From positions 310,001-374,000 of the forward strand of contig NZ_JACVAE010000002.1 of the NCBI RefSeq assembly GCF_014851675.1: DNA of 64,000 nucleotides. Direction: 5' to 3'. This document shows, one piece after another, positions 32,855 to 41,707 of the stretch. Each line of letters begins with the position of its first letter. The stretch's first letter is position 1. The position numbers were made by a program, and so were the translations under genes. The notes under the pieces are model-generated. The model was not told the origin of the DNA. It made no database searches and saw nothing but the letters and a program-made list of their open reading frames with translations. This DNA is from Rhizobium sp. ARZ01. GTDB lineage: Bacteria; Pseudomonadota; Alphaproteobacteria; Rhizobiales; Rhizobiaceae.

Positions 32855-33526
32855 TCACTTCAAGTGCTTTGCCAGCACGAACTGCGCAAACATGAAGATC
32901 GAGACGACCACCAGGTAGTAGACCAGTGCCGCGCAGTACCATTCGACAAAGCGGAACGATGCGGCGATCGCATCATTCACGACGGCCATGATTTCCCGAA
33001 GCGAGATGACATAGGCAAGCGATGTCACTTTCAGGACATTGATGAACTCGTTTACTAGCGGAGGCAGCGCGATGCGCATGGCCTGTGGCAGGATGACGAG
33101 GCGGAAGCTCTGGATGCGCGACAACCCCAGTGCCCATCCCGCTTCGCTCTGGCCTTTCGGGATGGAGCGAAGCGCGCTCTTCATGATCTCCGCCATATAG
33201 GCGATCGTGACCAGCGTGAAGGAAACTGCGGCAGCAAAGAACGGCGTGAACCAGCCAGCCTTCAACAACGAGGGCAGCAGCTGGGGTGTCCCGTTCCAGA
33301 CGATCAATAGAACCAGGATCATCGGCGCGGCCCTGAACACCCAGACATAGGCGAGCGCCGCCGTCCTACGGCCACGCCGATCCGAGTTCAGGCAAAGCGC
33401 CATCGGCAAGCAGCCGAGAAAGGAGGCCGCGAAGACGACAATCGAGAGCACCATCGCGATCAGCGCGCCGATCAGCATGGCCGGGGCGATCAGCGCGCTT
33501 AGGAAGAGGCTGAAGTCGAAGCTCAT
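32855..33526 (-). CDS. Polar amino-acid-type ABC transporter permease
   Basis: 223 residues with about five membrane helices. The EAA loop that docks the ATPase is seen in QSEAGWALGLSRIQSFRLVILPQAMRIALPP. The sequence is of the HisM/GlnP class, but more divergent than core amino-acid permeases. It forms an operon with the binding protein upstream (18-base gap). No ATPase gene is present in the locus, so it must share one from elsewhere or be inactive. The substrate is probably a small nitrogen compound, given the hydrolase in the operon (inference). Confidence 0.85.
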   Translation of the reverse strand: MSFDFSLFLSALIAPAMLIGALIAMVLSIVVFAASFLGCLPMALCLNSDRRGRRTAALAYVWVFRAAPMILVLLIVWNGTPQLLPSLLKAGWFTPFFAAAVSFTLVTIAYMAEIMKSALRSIPKGQSEAGWALGLSRIQSFRLVILPQAMRIALPPLVNEFINVLKVTSLAYVISLREIMAVVNDAIAASFRFVEWYCAALVYYLVVVSIFMFAQFVLAKHLK

Positions 33527-33544
33527 CGTCTCGCAGCCTCGCCG

Positions 33545-34357
33545 TCAGGCGTCATGGTCCACGTCGAACACGGAAGGATCCAGTCCGTACTTTTTCGCAA
33601 GCGCTTCGAAGAAGCCTTCCTGCCTCAGTTCCTTCAGAGCTTTGCGAACCGCACCCAGATCGTCGGCGCTGCGGCGCATGTAGATCCCGTAGGTGAAATC
33701 CGACTGCCAGGTGTAGGCAATCTTGAACTGGTTCTCCGTCGTAGCAACCCGGTAGGCACCTTCTGCCTCTTCCGTCAGGGTCGCGTCCGCACGGCCGACG
33801 AGAACCTGCTGATAGGCGGCTTGCTGGGTGGGATAGTCCTGGACCGACACTTCGGCACGGCCACCTGCCACAAACTCTTCGTTGAGCGGCTTGACGCGAT
33901 CTTCCTTGTAGTAGGCCCCTGATTCCAGGGCGATCGTTCGCCCGCTCAGGTTCTCCGGCGTCGCGATTTCCGCATTGTCCGCCTTTGTTACCAAGACGGT
34001 CGCCGACTTCATGTAGCGGGCGCCGTCGTAGGTCTTGCGGCGTTCATCATTGATATAGATCCCGCTGATGATCAGACCGCACCGCCCACTCCCAAGCGTC
34101 GGCAAGAGGCCGGCGAAATCCGTCGTCGTGTAGGTTGTGGAAGCGTTCCACTTTTTTGCCAGTGCCTCGGCAATATCGATATCGATGCCGACCGGTATGG
34201 CATCACCGGCCTGCTGCTTGAAGGTCAACGGAGGAAAGGCCGCCGTCGTGCAGACACCGACGGTCCCGTCGGCCACGAAGCTCGGAGCTTCCGCAAGGGC
34301 GGGGTCGGCGAGAGCCAGCATCGACAAACTGAGGACGACAGGTACGGCTTTGCTCAT
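33545..34357 (-). CDS. ABC transporter periplasmic substrate-binding protein (family 3)
   Basis: 270 residues from the ATG at 34357, with GAGGGAAA as ribosome site. A signal peptide covers about 1-22 (cut after ALA). The SBP_bac_3 fold is shown by VGIDIDIAEALAKKWN, GRCGLIISGIYINDERRKTYD and GRTIALESGAYY. The expected Arg and Asp ligand residues for a free alpha-amino acid are not all obvious, so the ligand may not be a standard amino acid. It is third in the operon cysteine hydrolase, GYD protein, binding protein, permease. Confidence 0.88.
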   Translation of the reverse strand: MSKAVPVVLSLSMLALADPALAEAPSFVADGTVGVCTTAAFPPLTFKQQAGDAIPVGIDIDIAEALAKKWNASTTYTTTDFAGLLPTLGSGRCGLIISGIYINDERRKTYDGARYMKSATVLVTKADNAEIATPENLSGRTIALESGAYYKEDRVKPLNEEFVAGGRAEVSVQDYPTQQAAYQQVLVGRADATLTEEAEGAYRVATTENQFKIAYTWQSDFTYGIYMRRSADDLGAVRKALKELRQEGFFEALAKKYGLDPSVFDVDHDA

Positions 34358-34379
34358 TGTTGTTTCCCTCTTTGATTTT

Positions 34380-34706
34380 TCATTGAACGCGTTTGACGAT
34401 CTCACCCCACATTCCGGCACTGAATGCCGGAAGGATCAGGGGCTCGACATGGCCATCACGACGTGCAGTCATGACGTACTGCATCATCGCCTCGTTGCTC
34501 GGCATCTCGAAAACCTGCACGAAATCGTAAGGCCCCATGACGGCAAAGAAGGCGATCGAACGCCCTCCAAGGGCTGCAACGCGTGCCTCGCTTATCTCCC
34601 GCCGCTTGGCACTGTCACCGAGTTCTGCAAGTCCCTTCTGCGTCAACTTCATCAGCGAGACGTAGGTTTGAGGCTCCACCGCCTCATGCGCATCCAGCCT
34701 GCTCAT
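34380..34706 (-). CDS. GYD-domain protein
   Basis: 108 residues. It starts as MSRLDAHEAVEPQTYVSLMKLTQKG. The GYD domain (TYVSLMKLTQKGLAEL through MGPYDFVQVFEMPSNEAMMQYV) is a small ferredoxin-like fold of unknown function. Its ATG overlaps the stop of the cysteine hydrolase gene by ATGA, so the two are coupled. It may be an accessory dimer or a small enzyme of the same pathway. No catalytic residues can be named. Confidence 0.8.
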   Translation of the reverse strand: MSRLDAHEAVEPQTYVSLMKLTQKGLAELGDSAKRREISEARVAALGGRSIAFFAVMGPYDFVQVFEMPSNEAMMQYVMTARRDGHVEPLILPAFSAGMWGEIVKRVQ

Positions 34707-35371
34707 CGCCGGGTGATCCGCGCAATTGCGTCGAGCACGGCTGTGGAATCCGACAGGGTACCGAAAACGCCGTTCTCCACTGTCACCATGTGCAGGGCGG
34801 CTTCGTGCGCATACTGATCACCGCTTGCGCAGGCGTCTGTGATCGTCAGGCATTGAAAATTGCGGTCACAGGCCTCCCTCAACGTCGTGTGGACGCACAC
34901 GTCGGTCGTGACACCGGTGAAGAGAAGATGCGTGATCCCTTGCGCCCGAAGAACATGCTCGAAGTCTGTGTAAGTGAAGGCACCGTTGCACGTCTTGTCG
35001 ACGATGATGTCCTCTGCACGCACATCGATCTCGGGGACGATCTCAAATCCCGGGCTGGAGCGCAGCAGCACGTCCGTTCCCTCGAGACCCGAACGCTTGC
35101 GCCGCCATTTCTCATAAGGCGTCATGTCGGCCAGGTCCGCCCGATAGCCCTGACGCGTGTGGACGATCCGGATGCCCGCCGTGCGGCACCCGTCAATGAG
35201 CTTCGAAACAGTCGGCAGGATCGCCCGCAGCGGTGAAGGGTCGTATCCCTGCCGGGCGAAGTATCCGTCCGTTGACAGAAAATCCCGCTGCATGTCGATC
35301 ACGATCAGTGCGGTTGTCGCCGGATCCAGTTTTCCGTCATACGGAAAGTCGAATGGTTGTGCCTTGATCAT
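34703..35371 (-). CDS. Isochorismatase-family cysteine hydrolase (biuret hydrolase/RutB-like)
   Basis: 222 residues from the ATG at 35371 (GGGAAGAAG upstream). The catalytic triad is complete: D26 (VIDMQRDF), K126 (IIVDKTCNG) and C159 (TTDVCVHTT), with the cis-peptide region GVTTD. The segments HTRQGYRADLADM and FTGVTTDVCVHTTLREACDR resemble biuret hydrolase BiuH of rhizobia, which cleaves biuret to allophanate. RutB-like ureidoacrylate hydrolases are also close. First gene of an operon with a GYD protein and ABC transport genes, so it probably acts on an imported C-N compound (inference). Confidence 0.82.
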   Translation of the reverse strand: MIKAQPFDFPYDGKLDPATTALIVIDMQRDFLSTDGYFARQGYDPSPLRAILPTVSKLIDGCRTAGIRIVHTRQGYRADLADMTPYEKWRRKRSGLEGTDVLLRSSPGFEIVPEIDVRAEDIIVDKTCNGAFTYTDFEHVLRAQGITHLLFTGVTTDVCVHTTLREACDRNFQCLTITDACASGDQYAHEAALHMVTVENGVFGTLSDSTAVLDAIARITRR

Positions 35372-35421
35372 AGCTTCTTCCCTTTTCCTGCTGTCAGATA
35401 GCAGTTGCAAAGCTTGAAGAA

Positions 35422-35453
35422 TATCGATTTGTTTTGACAACAATTGTTCGATA
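35422..35453. promoter_or_regulatory. Operator-like inverted repeats in the LysR / hydrolase divergent region
   Basis: The arms TATCGA (35422-35427) and TCGATA (35448-35453) enclose a perfect 10-base palindrome AACAATTGTT (35439-35448). This AT-rich, repeat-containing spot between the divergent LysR gene and hydrolase operon is the natural place for a LysR binding site. Confidence 0.45.
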
Positions 35454-35480
35454 CTGCTCAACGATCCGCTGGAGGCCGGC

Positions 35481-36374
35481 TTGGCGCGCACCTTGGCATT
35501 CCTGCACTACCTGCCAGCCTTCGAGGCGGTCTCCCGGCATGAAAGCGTGCGAGGTGCGGCGGAGGAGTTGAACCTCAGCCCCAGCGCCGTTTCGCTGCAA
35601 ATGAAGAAACTGTCGGATGCGACCGGCATCAAGCTGTTCGAGAAGAATGGCAGAAACCTCACGCTCACAAGGGCGGGAAGCGACTTTGCCCAGGCCGTGA
35701 TGGTATCGCTCGGCCAGATCGAAACCGCGACGAGGGCGGCCAAGGACGGCGGCAGCTCTGGGCAGCTGGATGCGCTGACCGTGTCAGTTCCAACCGCGCT
35801 TGGTGTCGCATGGCTCAGCGCAACCACCGTGGAATTTGCGGAAATGCGCGGAATTCCCAACCTGACCATAAAAGAGGCAGTCGCGGCGATCGATGTCGAC
35901 TGGGACACATGCGATATTGCCGTGGTTTATGACAATCCGCCGTTCGCCGGTTACTATTGGCGCTCCTTGAGTGAAGTGCGGCTAAGGACGGTTTGTTCGC
36001 CGATCCTGTTCCCAAGGCTCGACCTTCAGCACCGGGAGCGAAAACTGAACGGCCTCACGCTGCTCCATGAGGACGATGGAAGGGAATGGACAAACTGGGC
36101 GATCGCCGCCCGCGTCAGCCTCGAGGGCAGTGCACGGGTTCGCGTGACCTCCGTCGCCCAGGCCATTGCCTCTGCCGTTCAGGGGCGTGGCATGGCACTG
36201 GTCTCGGACGTTCTGACCCGAACCTATTTGGCGGAAGGACGGCTTATTCAGCCCTTCGCAACGTCCATCAATGCAGGTCGCGCCTATTACATCCTCTGTC
36301 GGGAAGAGCGCTCCCGAGAGCCAGTGCTAGAGTCTTTCGTCGACCATATCATCGATCAACTGCGCTCACGCTAA
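35481..36374 (+). CDS. LysR-family transcriptional regulator
   Basis: 297 residues from a TTG start chosen because GGAGG lies 5 bases upstream and no other start fits. The N-terminal winged helix-turn-helix (about 8-66) contains AFEAVSRHESVRGAAEELNL and LSPSAVSLQMKKLSDATGIKLFEK, close to the GcvA-type subgroup. The C-terminal effector domain follows. It is divergent from the cysteine hydrolase / GYD / ABC operon and is the likely regulator of that operon, with its own pathway substrate as inducer. Confidence 0.9.
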   Translation: MARTLAFLHYLPAFEAVSRHESVRGAAEELNLSPSAVSLQMKKLSDATGIKLFEKNGRNLTLTRAGSDFAQAVMVSLGQIETATRAAKDGGSSGQLDALTVSVPTALGVAWLSATTVEFAEMRGIPNLTIKEAVAAIDVDWDTCDIAVVYDNPPFAGYYWRSLSEVRLRTVCSPILFPRLDLQHRERKLNGLTLLHEDDGREWTNWAIAARVSLEGSARVRVTSVAQAIASAVQGRGMALVSDVLTRTYLAEGRLIQPFATSINAGRAYYILCREERSREPVLESFVDHIIDQLRSR

Positions 36375-36667
36375 AGACAGCGGAGCAGAGCCCGTCCCAT
36401 AGCTTGTGAAGATTGGTAGCACCCCGACAGTAGCGCACGTCGGCAAGGAAGCGATAGCACCCGCGCCGGATGATCCGCAATGAGAATAACGGCTAATTTA
36501 GTCGGCATCGGCGGTCACCCTCACGACCGGGAAAGCTGCTTCCACGGCTGTGGTGACGGTGCGCACGCAGAGGCAGAATCTAATCGAGATCTCCTTTCAG
36601 TGAAAGACGACCACATAGATCCCGACAGCCTTTCGTCGCACCAATAGCCAGCTAGGCAACCAGAAGA
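36375..36667. other. Gap between LysR gene and dnaA terminator
   Basis: No convincing gene. On the minus strand two very small overlapping frames are seen: 28 codons from an ATT at 36584 preceded by AAAGGAG (ends 36498), and 45 codons from an ATG at 36508 (ends 36371) starting MPTKLAVILIADH. The latter recalls the start of rhizobial adenylate cyclases only over about nine residues. Both are likely chance or remnants. Confidence 0.3.
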
Positions 36668-36703
36668 TAAAAAGAAGCCCGGGGCCTCGTATTCCCCGGG
36701 CTT
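36668..36703 (-). terminator. Rho-independent terminator of dnaA
   Basis: Perfect 10-bp stem AAGCCCGGGG / CCCCGGGCTT with a 9-base loop. On the minus strand it is followed by CTTTTTAT. It lies about 30 bases after the dnaA stop. Confidence 0.88.
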
Positions 36704-36735
36704 AAGGGCCGCACCCCCAGGCGTGTTCGCCCTGT

Positions 36736-38292
36736 CTATTCGTTGATCAGGCGCTTTAGAAGCTCTACTTCATGGCTGAGCTTGGTATCGGAGGCGATCA
36801 AGTCCTCGATCTTGCGCACGGCGTGCAGCACAGTTGTGTGGTCACGTCCGCCGAAGCGCCGGCCGATTTCCGGGAAGGAGCGCGGAGTCAGCGTCTTTGA
36901 CAGATACATGGCGATCTGGCGCGGCATCACCACAACACGCGTGCGCCGGCTCGATACCAGCTCCTGGCGCGAGACGTTGTAATGCTTGGCGACGACGCGC
37001 TGGATGTCCTCGATGCGCACACGGCGCGGCTCGCCGGCAGCTACCAGATGGGCCAGCAGCTCGTCCACCCGCTCGACCGACAGCTGCGGCTCGAAGGTGC
37101 GGCGGAAGAGCAGCTGGTTGAAGGCGCCCTCGAGTTCACGGCCGCTTGCCGTGATGTTGCGGGCGACATGGCTGAGAATCTCGGCCGGAATGTCGAGCGT
37201 GGCGTCCTCCTGGCGAGCGACGTCAAGGCGGCGCTTGAGGATATCGAGACGCATCTCGTAGTCCGGCGCTTCCATTTCGATGGCGACGCCACCCTGAAGG
37301 CGGGAGCGTACGCGCGGATCGAGGGATTCCAGCTCCCAGGGCGCGCGGTCAGCCGCGACGACAACCTGCTTGGCAGAGTCGAGCAGCATGTTGAGCAGGT
37401 GACAGAACTCGTTCTGGATCGAGTTCCCCTGCAGGAACTGCATGTCATCGATGACAAGGAGATCGATGTTGCGCAGCGTCTCCTTCAGCGACAGCGCATC
37501 GTTGTCGCGGATCGCGGTGGCAAAGCGCCACATGAAGTATTCGGCGGTCAGGTAGACGACGCGCGGGCTGCGGGAGCTCGAAAGCGCCGCGTTGGCGATC
37601 GCCTGCAGAAGATGCGTCTTGCCGAGGCCGACGCTGGAATGGATGAACAGCGGATTGAAACGCACAGCACCGGCGCCGGCTTCGGCGATCGTCTTGGCGG
37701 CGGCAAGCGCCACCCGGTTCGACGAACCCTCGACGAAACTCTCGAACGTGTAACGCTGGTCAAGCGGCGAACCGAAAAGCGTGCTTCCCTGCGCCGGCTG
37801 GCGCTGCGGGGCCGCCTGTGGTGCAAGACCTGCCGCGGCCTGCGCGATCTGCTGCGGGCCCAAGGAACGGCGAGGCTGGGCCGCCGGCGCGGTTTCGGTG
37901 GTGGCCGCCATTTCCTCGATGCTGCCGGGGCGGGCGCCGCGGGTCGCGGTACGCACCAGGATCTCCACCTTCAGGATTTCCGCATCTTCCTGCTGGAAGA
38001 GCGACGTAATGAGGTCGAGATAGCGGTTATTGATCCAGGATTTCAGGAAGGTCGTCGGCACGGACAGCCGCACGACGCTCTTGGACTGGGAGTGGAGCTT
38101 CAGCCGGCCGAACCAGCTTGCATAGACGTCTTGGCCGACTTGCGCCTTTAGACGCGCACTGACCCGCTCGAAGAGCGCGTCGTGCTTGATCTCGGTTTTG
38201 TCCCCCGGCTTCTCACTTCCTTCTGCGATCGCATTGAGTGCATGATCCCCATTCCCGAATGCACTTACAGACGTGGCCGTGTTCGTTTGCAT
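36736..38292 (-). CDS. dnaA: Chromosomal replication initiator protein DnaA
   Basis: 518 residues from the ATG at 38292 (AAAGGCGGC upstream). The same frame is open to 38580, but that part is Arg-rich and unlike DnaA. Domain I is [17 protein letters not shown] onward, and domain II is a Pro/Ala/Gln-rich linker. Domain III is the AAA+ ATPase with [13 protein letters not shown] (Walker A) and [12 protein letters not shown] (Walker B). Domain IV is the DNA-binding helix-turn-helix with [17 protein letters not shown]. It binds oriC DnaA boxes to start replication and also regulates transcription. It is monocistronic with its own terminator. Confidence 0.97.
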   Translation of the reverse strand: MQTNTATSVSAFGNGDHALNAIAEGSEKPGDKTEIKHDALFERVSARLKAQVGQDVYASWFGRLKLHSQSKSVVRLSVPTTFLKSWINNRYLDLITSLFQQEDAEILKVEILVRTATRGARPGSIEEMAATTETAPAAQPRRSLGPQQIAQAAAGLAPQAAPQRQPAQGSTLFGSPLDQRYTFESFVEGSSNRVALAAAKTIAEAGAGAVRFNPLFIHSSVGLGKTHLLQAIANAALSSSRSPRVVYLTAEYFMWRFATAIRDNDALSLKETLRNIDLLVIDDMQFLQGNSIQNEFCHLLNMLLDSAKQVVVAADRAPWELESLDPRVRSRLQGGVAIEMEAPDYEMRLDILKRRLDVARQEDATLDIPAEILSHVARNITASGRELEGAFNQLLFRRTFEPQLSVERVDELLAHLVAAGEPRRVRIEDIQRVVAKHYNVSRQELVSSRRTRVVVMPRQIAMYLSKTLTPRSFPEIGRRFGGRDHTTVLHAVRKIEDLIASDTKLSHEVELLKRLINE

Positions 38293-38321
38293 TTTGCCGC
38301 CTTTCAAGTTCAGTCGACGCA

Positions 38322-38338
38322 CCGGCATGTCATGCCGG
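38322..38338. repeat. 17-base perfect palindrome in the dnaA leader
   Basis: CCGGCATG-T-CATGCCGG, about 30 bases upstream of the dnaA ATG. It could be a protein site or a small mRNA hairpin close to the ribosome site. Confidence 0.5.
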
Positions 38339-38834
38339 CACCGTTCAGTTCTATCCGCCACCGCAATCTGCCGGAGCCATCGGCAGTGCGGTCTCGGTGC
38401 TGCCGGTCGCCTTCGTCCCCACTGCCGAACGCAACCAACATATTTGAGGCAAATCCAACGATCGCGGCCATCCGCCGCGCCGTCGTCCTGCCCCTTCCGT
38501 TCAACGCGCGAACTCCTCGTACAGATCGCGCGCCATTCCCCCATCTGGCCTCCTCGTGGCTGCCGTCCTCGCGGCAACACCGGGTGCGGCTGTTAACGGC
38601 ACAAAAATACCGTTCCGGCTCACCTCATGTGCGGCGGCCAGTCAGCTTGATCCGGTGTCAGATGAGACGGAGCTATGCACTCCGCTACAGGGTCGAACCG
38701 TCTCCCACCACTCACCCGAGCAGTGTTTGGCGTTTCATATACGCTTGCGTGTGCGCCCCCTGTGGAAGGCATTTAGGCAGGATCAATCGGCAAGATCAAT
38801 GCCCTATTTTACGCAAAATTAAGCGGCGGCCGTT

Positions 38835-38962
38835 GACTCCAGTCGAGCAATTTGACTCGGGAAACGGCCGTTTGAGAAGAATCTGTTATGAATCAATGGC
38901 TTTGTTTTTTTTGTCATTTCAACGAGCGCGCGAATCAAAAAAAATAATAATTTTCTTGACTC
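38835..38962. promoter_or_regulatory. Cluster of six GANTC (CcrM) methylation sites upstream of dnaA
   Basis: GANTC occurs at 38835-38839, 38854-38858, 38879-38883, 38890-38894, 38932-38936 and 38958-38962: six in 128 bases, where chance predicts about half a site. Two of them sit inside an 8-bp inverted repeat (CGGCCGTT / AACGGCCG). In alphaproteobacteria CcrM methylates GANTC, and in Caulobacter the methylation state of the dnaA promoter affects its activity. The region is also AT-rich. Confidence 0.7.
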
Positions 38963-39103
38963 TCAAGCCGCCCCAATTGCCCCCACCCAAGGCGGCGCCC
39001 CTGCAAACATCCTCGCACAACGCATTGTTTCTAAAGGATATTTTCTGTCACAGGCCTGACATGCGGCAGCTTTGCACGTTAACCATAGCGGCGACAAAAA
39101 GGC

Positions 39104-39133
39104 AAAGAAAAAGCCCGGCGAAATCGCCGGGCT
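39104..39133 (-). terminator. Rho-independent terminator of rpsT
   Basis: AGCCCGGCGA / TCGCCGGGCT stem (9-10 bp, tight loop). On the minus strand it is followed by TTTTTCTTT. It lies about 30 bases after the rpsT stop. Confidence 0.9.
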
Positions 39134-39164
39134 CCCTCAAAAATGCATAGCTCGCGATGCGATA

Positions 39165-39431
39165 TCAGGCAGAGAGTGCCTTCACGCGGCTGGCGAGTCG
39201 CGAAACTTTGCGCGAGGCGGTGTTGGCATGAACCACACCCTTCGTGGCGGCGCGCATCAGTTCCGGCTGGGCTGCCTTCAATGCTGCAGCGGCTGCGGCC
39301 TGGTCACCGGAGGCGATTGCCTCTTCGACCTGACGAATGAAGGTGCGGACACGCGAACGGCGAGCCTTGTTGATTGCAGTGCGGCGAGCGATCTTGCGGG
39401 TCGCCTTTTTTGCCGAAGTCGTATTGGCCAT
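39165..39431 (-). CDS. rpsT: 30S ribosomal protein S20
   Basis: 88 residues, typical length, very rich in Lys, Arg and Ala. The N-terminal [18 protein letters not shown] and the conserved [19 protein letters not shown] match S20, which binds 16S rRNA early in 30S assembly. It has its own strong promoter and terminator. It lies upstream of dnaA on the same strand, a conserved rhizobial neighbourhood. Confidence 0.96.
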   Translation of the reverse strand: MANTTSAKKATRKIARRTAINKARRSRVRTFIRQVEEAIASGDQAAAAAALKAAQPELMRAATKGVVHANTASRKVSRLASRVKALSA

Positions 39432-39560
39432 GGATGCCTCTCTTCAGAAACCAGACACAAACTCCGCCTTCGCCGTGCCGGGTCACTGCGACCTGTCATC
39501 CAAGCAATTCGGGAGCAATATCGGAAAACCTTGAAGGGGCTTTCCAAACTGTGGGCCGGC

Positions 39561-39589
39561 GTATAGCGGGAATTGGCAGGCGCGTCAAC
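39561..39589 (-). promoter_or_regulatory. Strong housekeeping promoter of rpsT
   Basis: On the minus strand GTTGAC (39589-39584), a 17-base spacer, then CTATAC (39566-39561). This matches the rhizobial sigma-70 consensus CTTGAC-N17-CTATAT at 10 of 12 bases. The predicted start near 39554 gives a leader of about 120 bases. Confidence 0.78.
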
Positions 39590-39651
39590 GCGCAAATTGA
39601 AGAAATGCCACGCCGAATTTGGTTCGAACCGATTCAGAATGCGGGCTTTTC

Positions 39652-39671
39652 GCCCTTTCGGTCGAAAGGGC
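39652..39671. terminator. Hairpin downstream of mutM
   Basis: GCCCTTTCG / CGAAAGGGC, a 9-bp perfect stem with almost no loop, about 100 bases beyond the mutM stop. There is no good T-run, so a terminator role is uncertain. The rest of the 340-base rpsT-mutM gap shows only the rpsT promoter. Confidence 0.35.
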
Positions 39672-39772
39672 TAACTTGCCCCCGACGACCGCCTTCTTCT
39701 CGTTAGCGTGGCCCGATGCTTTCTGTCCTAGGCGCCCTACAGCCCCGCTTCTCCATGCACCGACATCGCCGC

Positions 39773-40663
39773 CTATTTCTGGCAGGCCGTGCATTGGAAG
39801 GTGGAGCGCCCGCCCTGGACGATGCGGCCGATGGTGCCGCCGCAGCCGGGCGTGCGGCAGGCCTGCCCTTCCCGATCATAAACTGAAAACGAATGCTGGA
39901 AATAACCCAGCGATCCATCGGCGCGAATGTGGTCGCGCAGCGTCGAACCGCCCGCCTCGATCGCCTCGGCGATCACCGTGCGGATCGCTTCCGTCAGAAC
40001 CGAGAGTTCCTTCCTCGGCTTGCCCGCCGCCGTCACCAGCGTACCCGACGCCCGCTCCGGGGATAGGTGCGCCCGCCATAACGCCTCGCACACATATATA
40101 TTGCCAAGGCCCGCGATGATCTTCTGGTCGAGCAGCGCCGTCTTCAACGGCTGCCCCCTGCCGCGGAAGCGATCGGCGAGATAGGCGGCGTCGAGCGCGT
40201 TGCCGGTTGGCTCCTCGCCGAGATCGCGCAGGTAGGGATGCTCGGCGAGCACCTCGCGCCGGGCCAGGTCCATGAAGCCGAAGCGGCGCGGGTCATTGTA
40301 GATCACGCGGCGCGGTCCACCACCGGTGTCGAGATGCAGCACCACGTGGTCGTGCCGCTCGTCCTTGCCCCGCGCCACATGGAAGTCGCCGGGCACCGCC
40401 TCAACCGCCCCGTCCGCCACGCGGAACGAACCGGACATGCCGAGATGGGCAATCACCACGTCACCGCCTTCGAGGTCGATCAGCAGGTATTTCGCCCGCC
40501 GCCCGAGCGAAAGCACCTTGCGACCGGAGACCGCCTCGGCGAAGCGGGCGGGAAAGGGAAAACGCAGGTCCGGCCGACGCAGTTCGGCGCGCGCGATCAT
40601 CGCGCCTTCCATGACCGGCGCGAGCCCCCGCCTGACAGTCTCCACTTCCGGCAACTCCGGCAT
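39773..40663 (-). CDS. mutM: Formamidopyrimidine-DNA glycosylase
   Basis: 296 residues. It removes 8-oxoguanine and FaPy lesions and cuts the abasic site. The ATG at 40663 places the catalytic Pro2-Glu3 ([14 protein letters not shown]) correctly; the upstream in-frame start two codons earlier would not. RRAKYLL carries the conserved Lys, and [16 protein letters not shown] the helix-two-turn-helix. The C-terminal zinc finger has CRTPGCGG and CTAC. Divergent from ubiE. Confidence 0.96.
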   Translation of the reverse strand: MPELPEVETVRRGLAPVMEGAMIARAELRRPDLRFPFPARFAEAVSGRKVLSLGRRAKYLLIDLEGGDVVIAHLGMSGSFRVADGAVEAVPGDFHVARGKDERHDHVVLHLDTGGGPRRVIYNDPRRFGFMDLARREVLAEHPYLRDLGEEPTGNALDAAYLADRFRGRGQPLKTALLDQKIIAGLGNIYVCEALWRAHLSPERASGTLVTAAGKPRKELSVLTEAIRTVIAEAIEAGGSTLRDHIRADGSLGYFQHSFSVYDREGQACRTPGCGGTIGRIVQGGRSTFQCTACQK

Positions 40664-40839
40664 CGCCAACTCCTTGATGGATTTAACCGTGCGGCGCTTT
40701 TGCCGCAGACCGGCAATTCCCTATCGCCCATCTTTATCTTATATACCAGCGCGACAATGCCGCAGGCCGAAACGGACTCAGGCGGCAACCGCGGCGCGAG
40801 CGGACCTTGTTCGTACGTGCCCTTCAGGTGGAGACAGGA

Positions 40840-41619
40840 ATGAGCGATCGGGACCGCACGTCGGCAAATGGCGGCATGGAAACCTCCTACGGCTTCCGCC
40901 AGGTGGCTGAGGGCGAGAAGCAGGCGCTCGTCAACGACGTCTTCCACAAGGTGGCCAAGCGCTACGACATCATGAACGACATCATGTCCGCCGGCCTGCA
41001 CCGGGCCTGGAAGGACGCGATGATCGCCGCCCTCAACCCGCGCAAGGAGGCCGCCTACCGCGTGCTCGACGTCGCCGGCGGCACCGGCGACATTGCCTTT
41101 CGCATCGTCGAGGCCTCGGATCGCCTCGCCCACGCAACCGTCCTCGACATCAACGGCTCGATGCTTGGCGTCGGCGCCGACCGCGCGGCGAAGAAGGGGC
41201 TTTCGGCCAATCTCGATTTCGTCGAGGCCAATGCAGAGGAACTGCCCTTCGAGGCCAACTCTTTCGATGCCTACACGGTCGCCTTCGGCATCCGCAACGT
41301 GCCGCGCATCGACGTCGCTTTGTCGGAGGCCTATCGCGTGCTGAAACGTGGTGGCCGGCTGCTCGTGCTCGAATTCTCCGAAGTCGAGGTACCGCTGCTC
41401 GACCGGTTCTACGACGCCTGGTCGTTCAAGGCGATCCCGCAATTTGGCAAGATGGTCACCGGCGAGGCCGAACCCTACCAGTATTTGGTCGAATCCATCC
41501 GCAAGTTCCCGAACCAGGAGGACTTCGCGGCGATGATCCGCAAGGCCGGCTTCTCGCGCGTGAACTACACCAATTATACCGGTGGCATTGCAGCCCTTCA
41601 TTCCGGCTGGAAGCTCTGA
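40840..41619 (+). CDS. ubiE: Demethylmenaquinone/2-polyprenyl-6-methoxy-1,4-benzoquinol methyltransferase
   Basis: 259 residues from the ATG at 40840. It C-methylates the ubiquinone ring. The UbiE signatures are [24 protein letters not shown] and the SAM-binding [13 protein letters not shown], then [24 protein letters not shown]. The family C-terminal end [14 protein letters not shown] is present. ubiB follows 88 bases later, so the two form a ubiquinone operon. Confidence 0.97.
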   Translation: MSDRDRTSANGGMETSYGFRQVAEGEKQALVNDVFHKVAKRYDIMNDIMSAGLHRAWKDAMIAALNPRKEAAYRVLDVAGGTGDIAFRIVEASDRLAHATVLDINGSMLGVGADRAAKKGLSANLDFVEANAEELPFEANSFDAYTVAFGIRNVPRIDVALSEAYRVLKRGGRLLVLEFSEVEVPLLDRFYDAWSFKAIPQFGKMVTGEAEPYQYLVESIRKFPNQEDFAAMIRKAGFSRVNYTNYTGGIAALHSGWKL

Positions 41620-41707
41620 TGCGGTCGAGCAGTGAGGCGTCAAACGCCGGACACCGTTACCTGCGCATTTCCAGCGCCAGCGCCAACCTCGCCCACGGTG
41701 GTCGGGC

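Larger units (their letters stand above)
38293..39103. other. Long dnaA-rpsT intergenic region (dnaA promoter/leader)
   Basis: About 810 bases between the dnaA start and the rpsT terminator, with no credible gene. It holds a 17-base palindrome near the dnaA start, an AT-rich stretch at about 38895-38957, a cluster of six GANTC sites, and a CtrA-like half site TTAACCAT at 39079-39086. I could not find a good DnaA box (TTATCCACA) or a clear -35/-10 pair, so it is more likely a long regulated dnaA leader than oriC. Confidence 0.5.

Noticed and set aside
38293..39103. Chromosomal origin (oriC) next to dnaA
   Set aside because: AT-rich patch and GANTC sites are suggestive, but no clear DnaA boxes were found, and in Sinorhizobium the origin is, as far as I recall, near hemE rather than dnaA.
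38182..39150. 322-codon plus-strand frame across the dnaA-rpsT gap
   Set aside because: It begins inside antisense dnaA and ends inside the rpsT terminator. The composition is Arg/Ser/Pro-rich without domain, so it is taken as an open but non-coding frame.
39619..39632. GGTTCGAACC as a tRNA T-loop
   Set aside because: There is no acceptor stem, anticodon arm or CCA context around it. It is only a 10-base palindrome.
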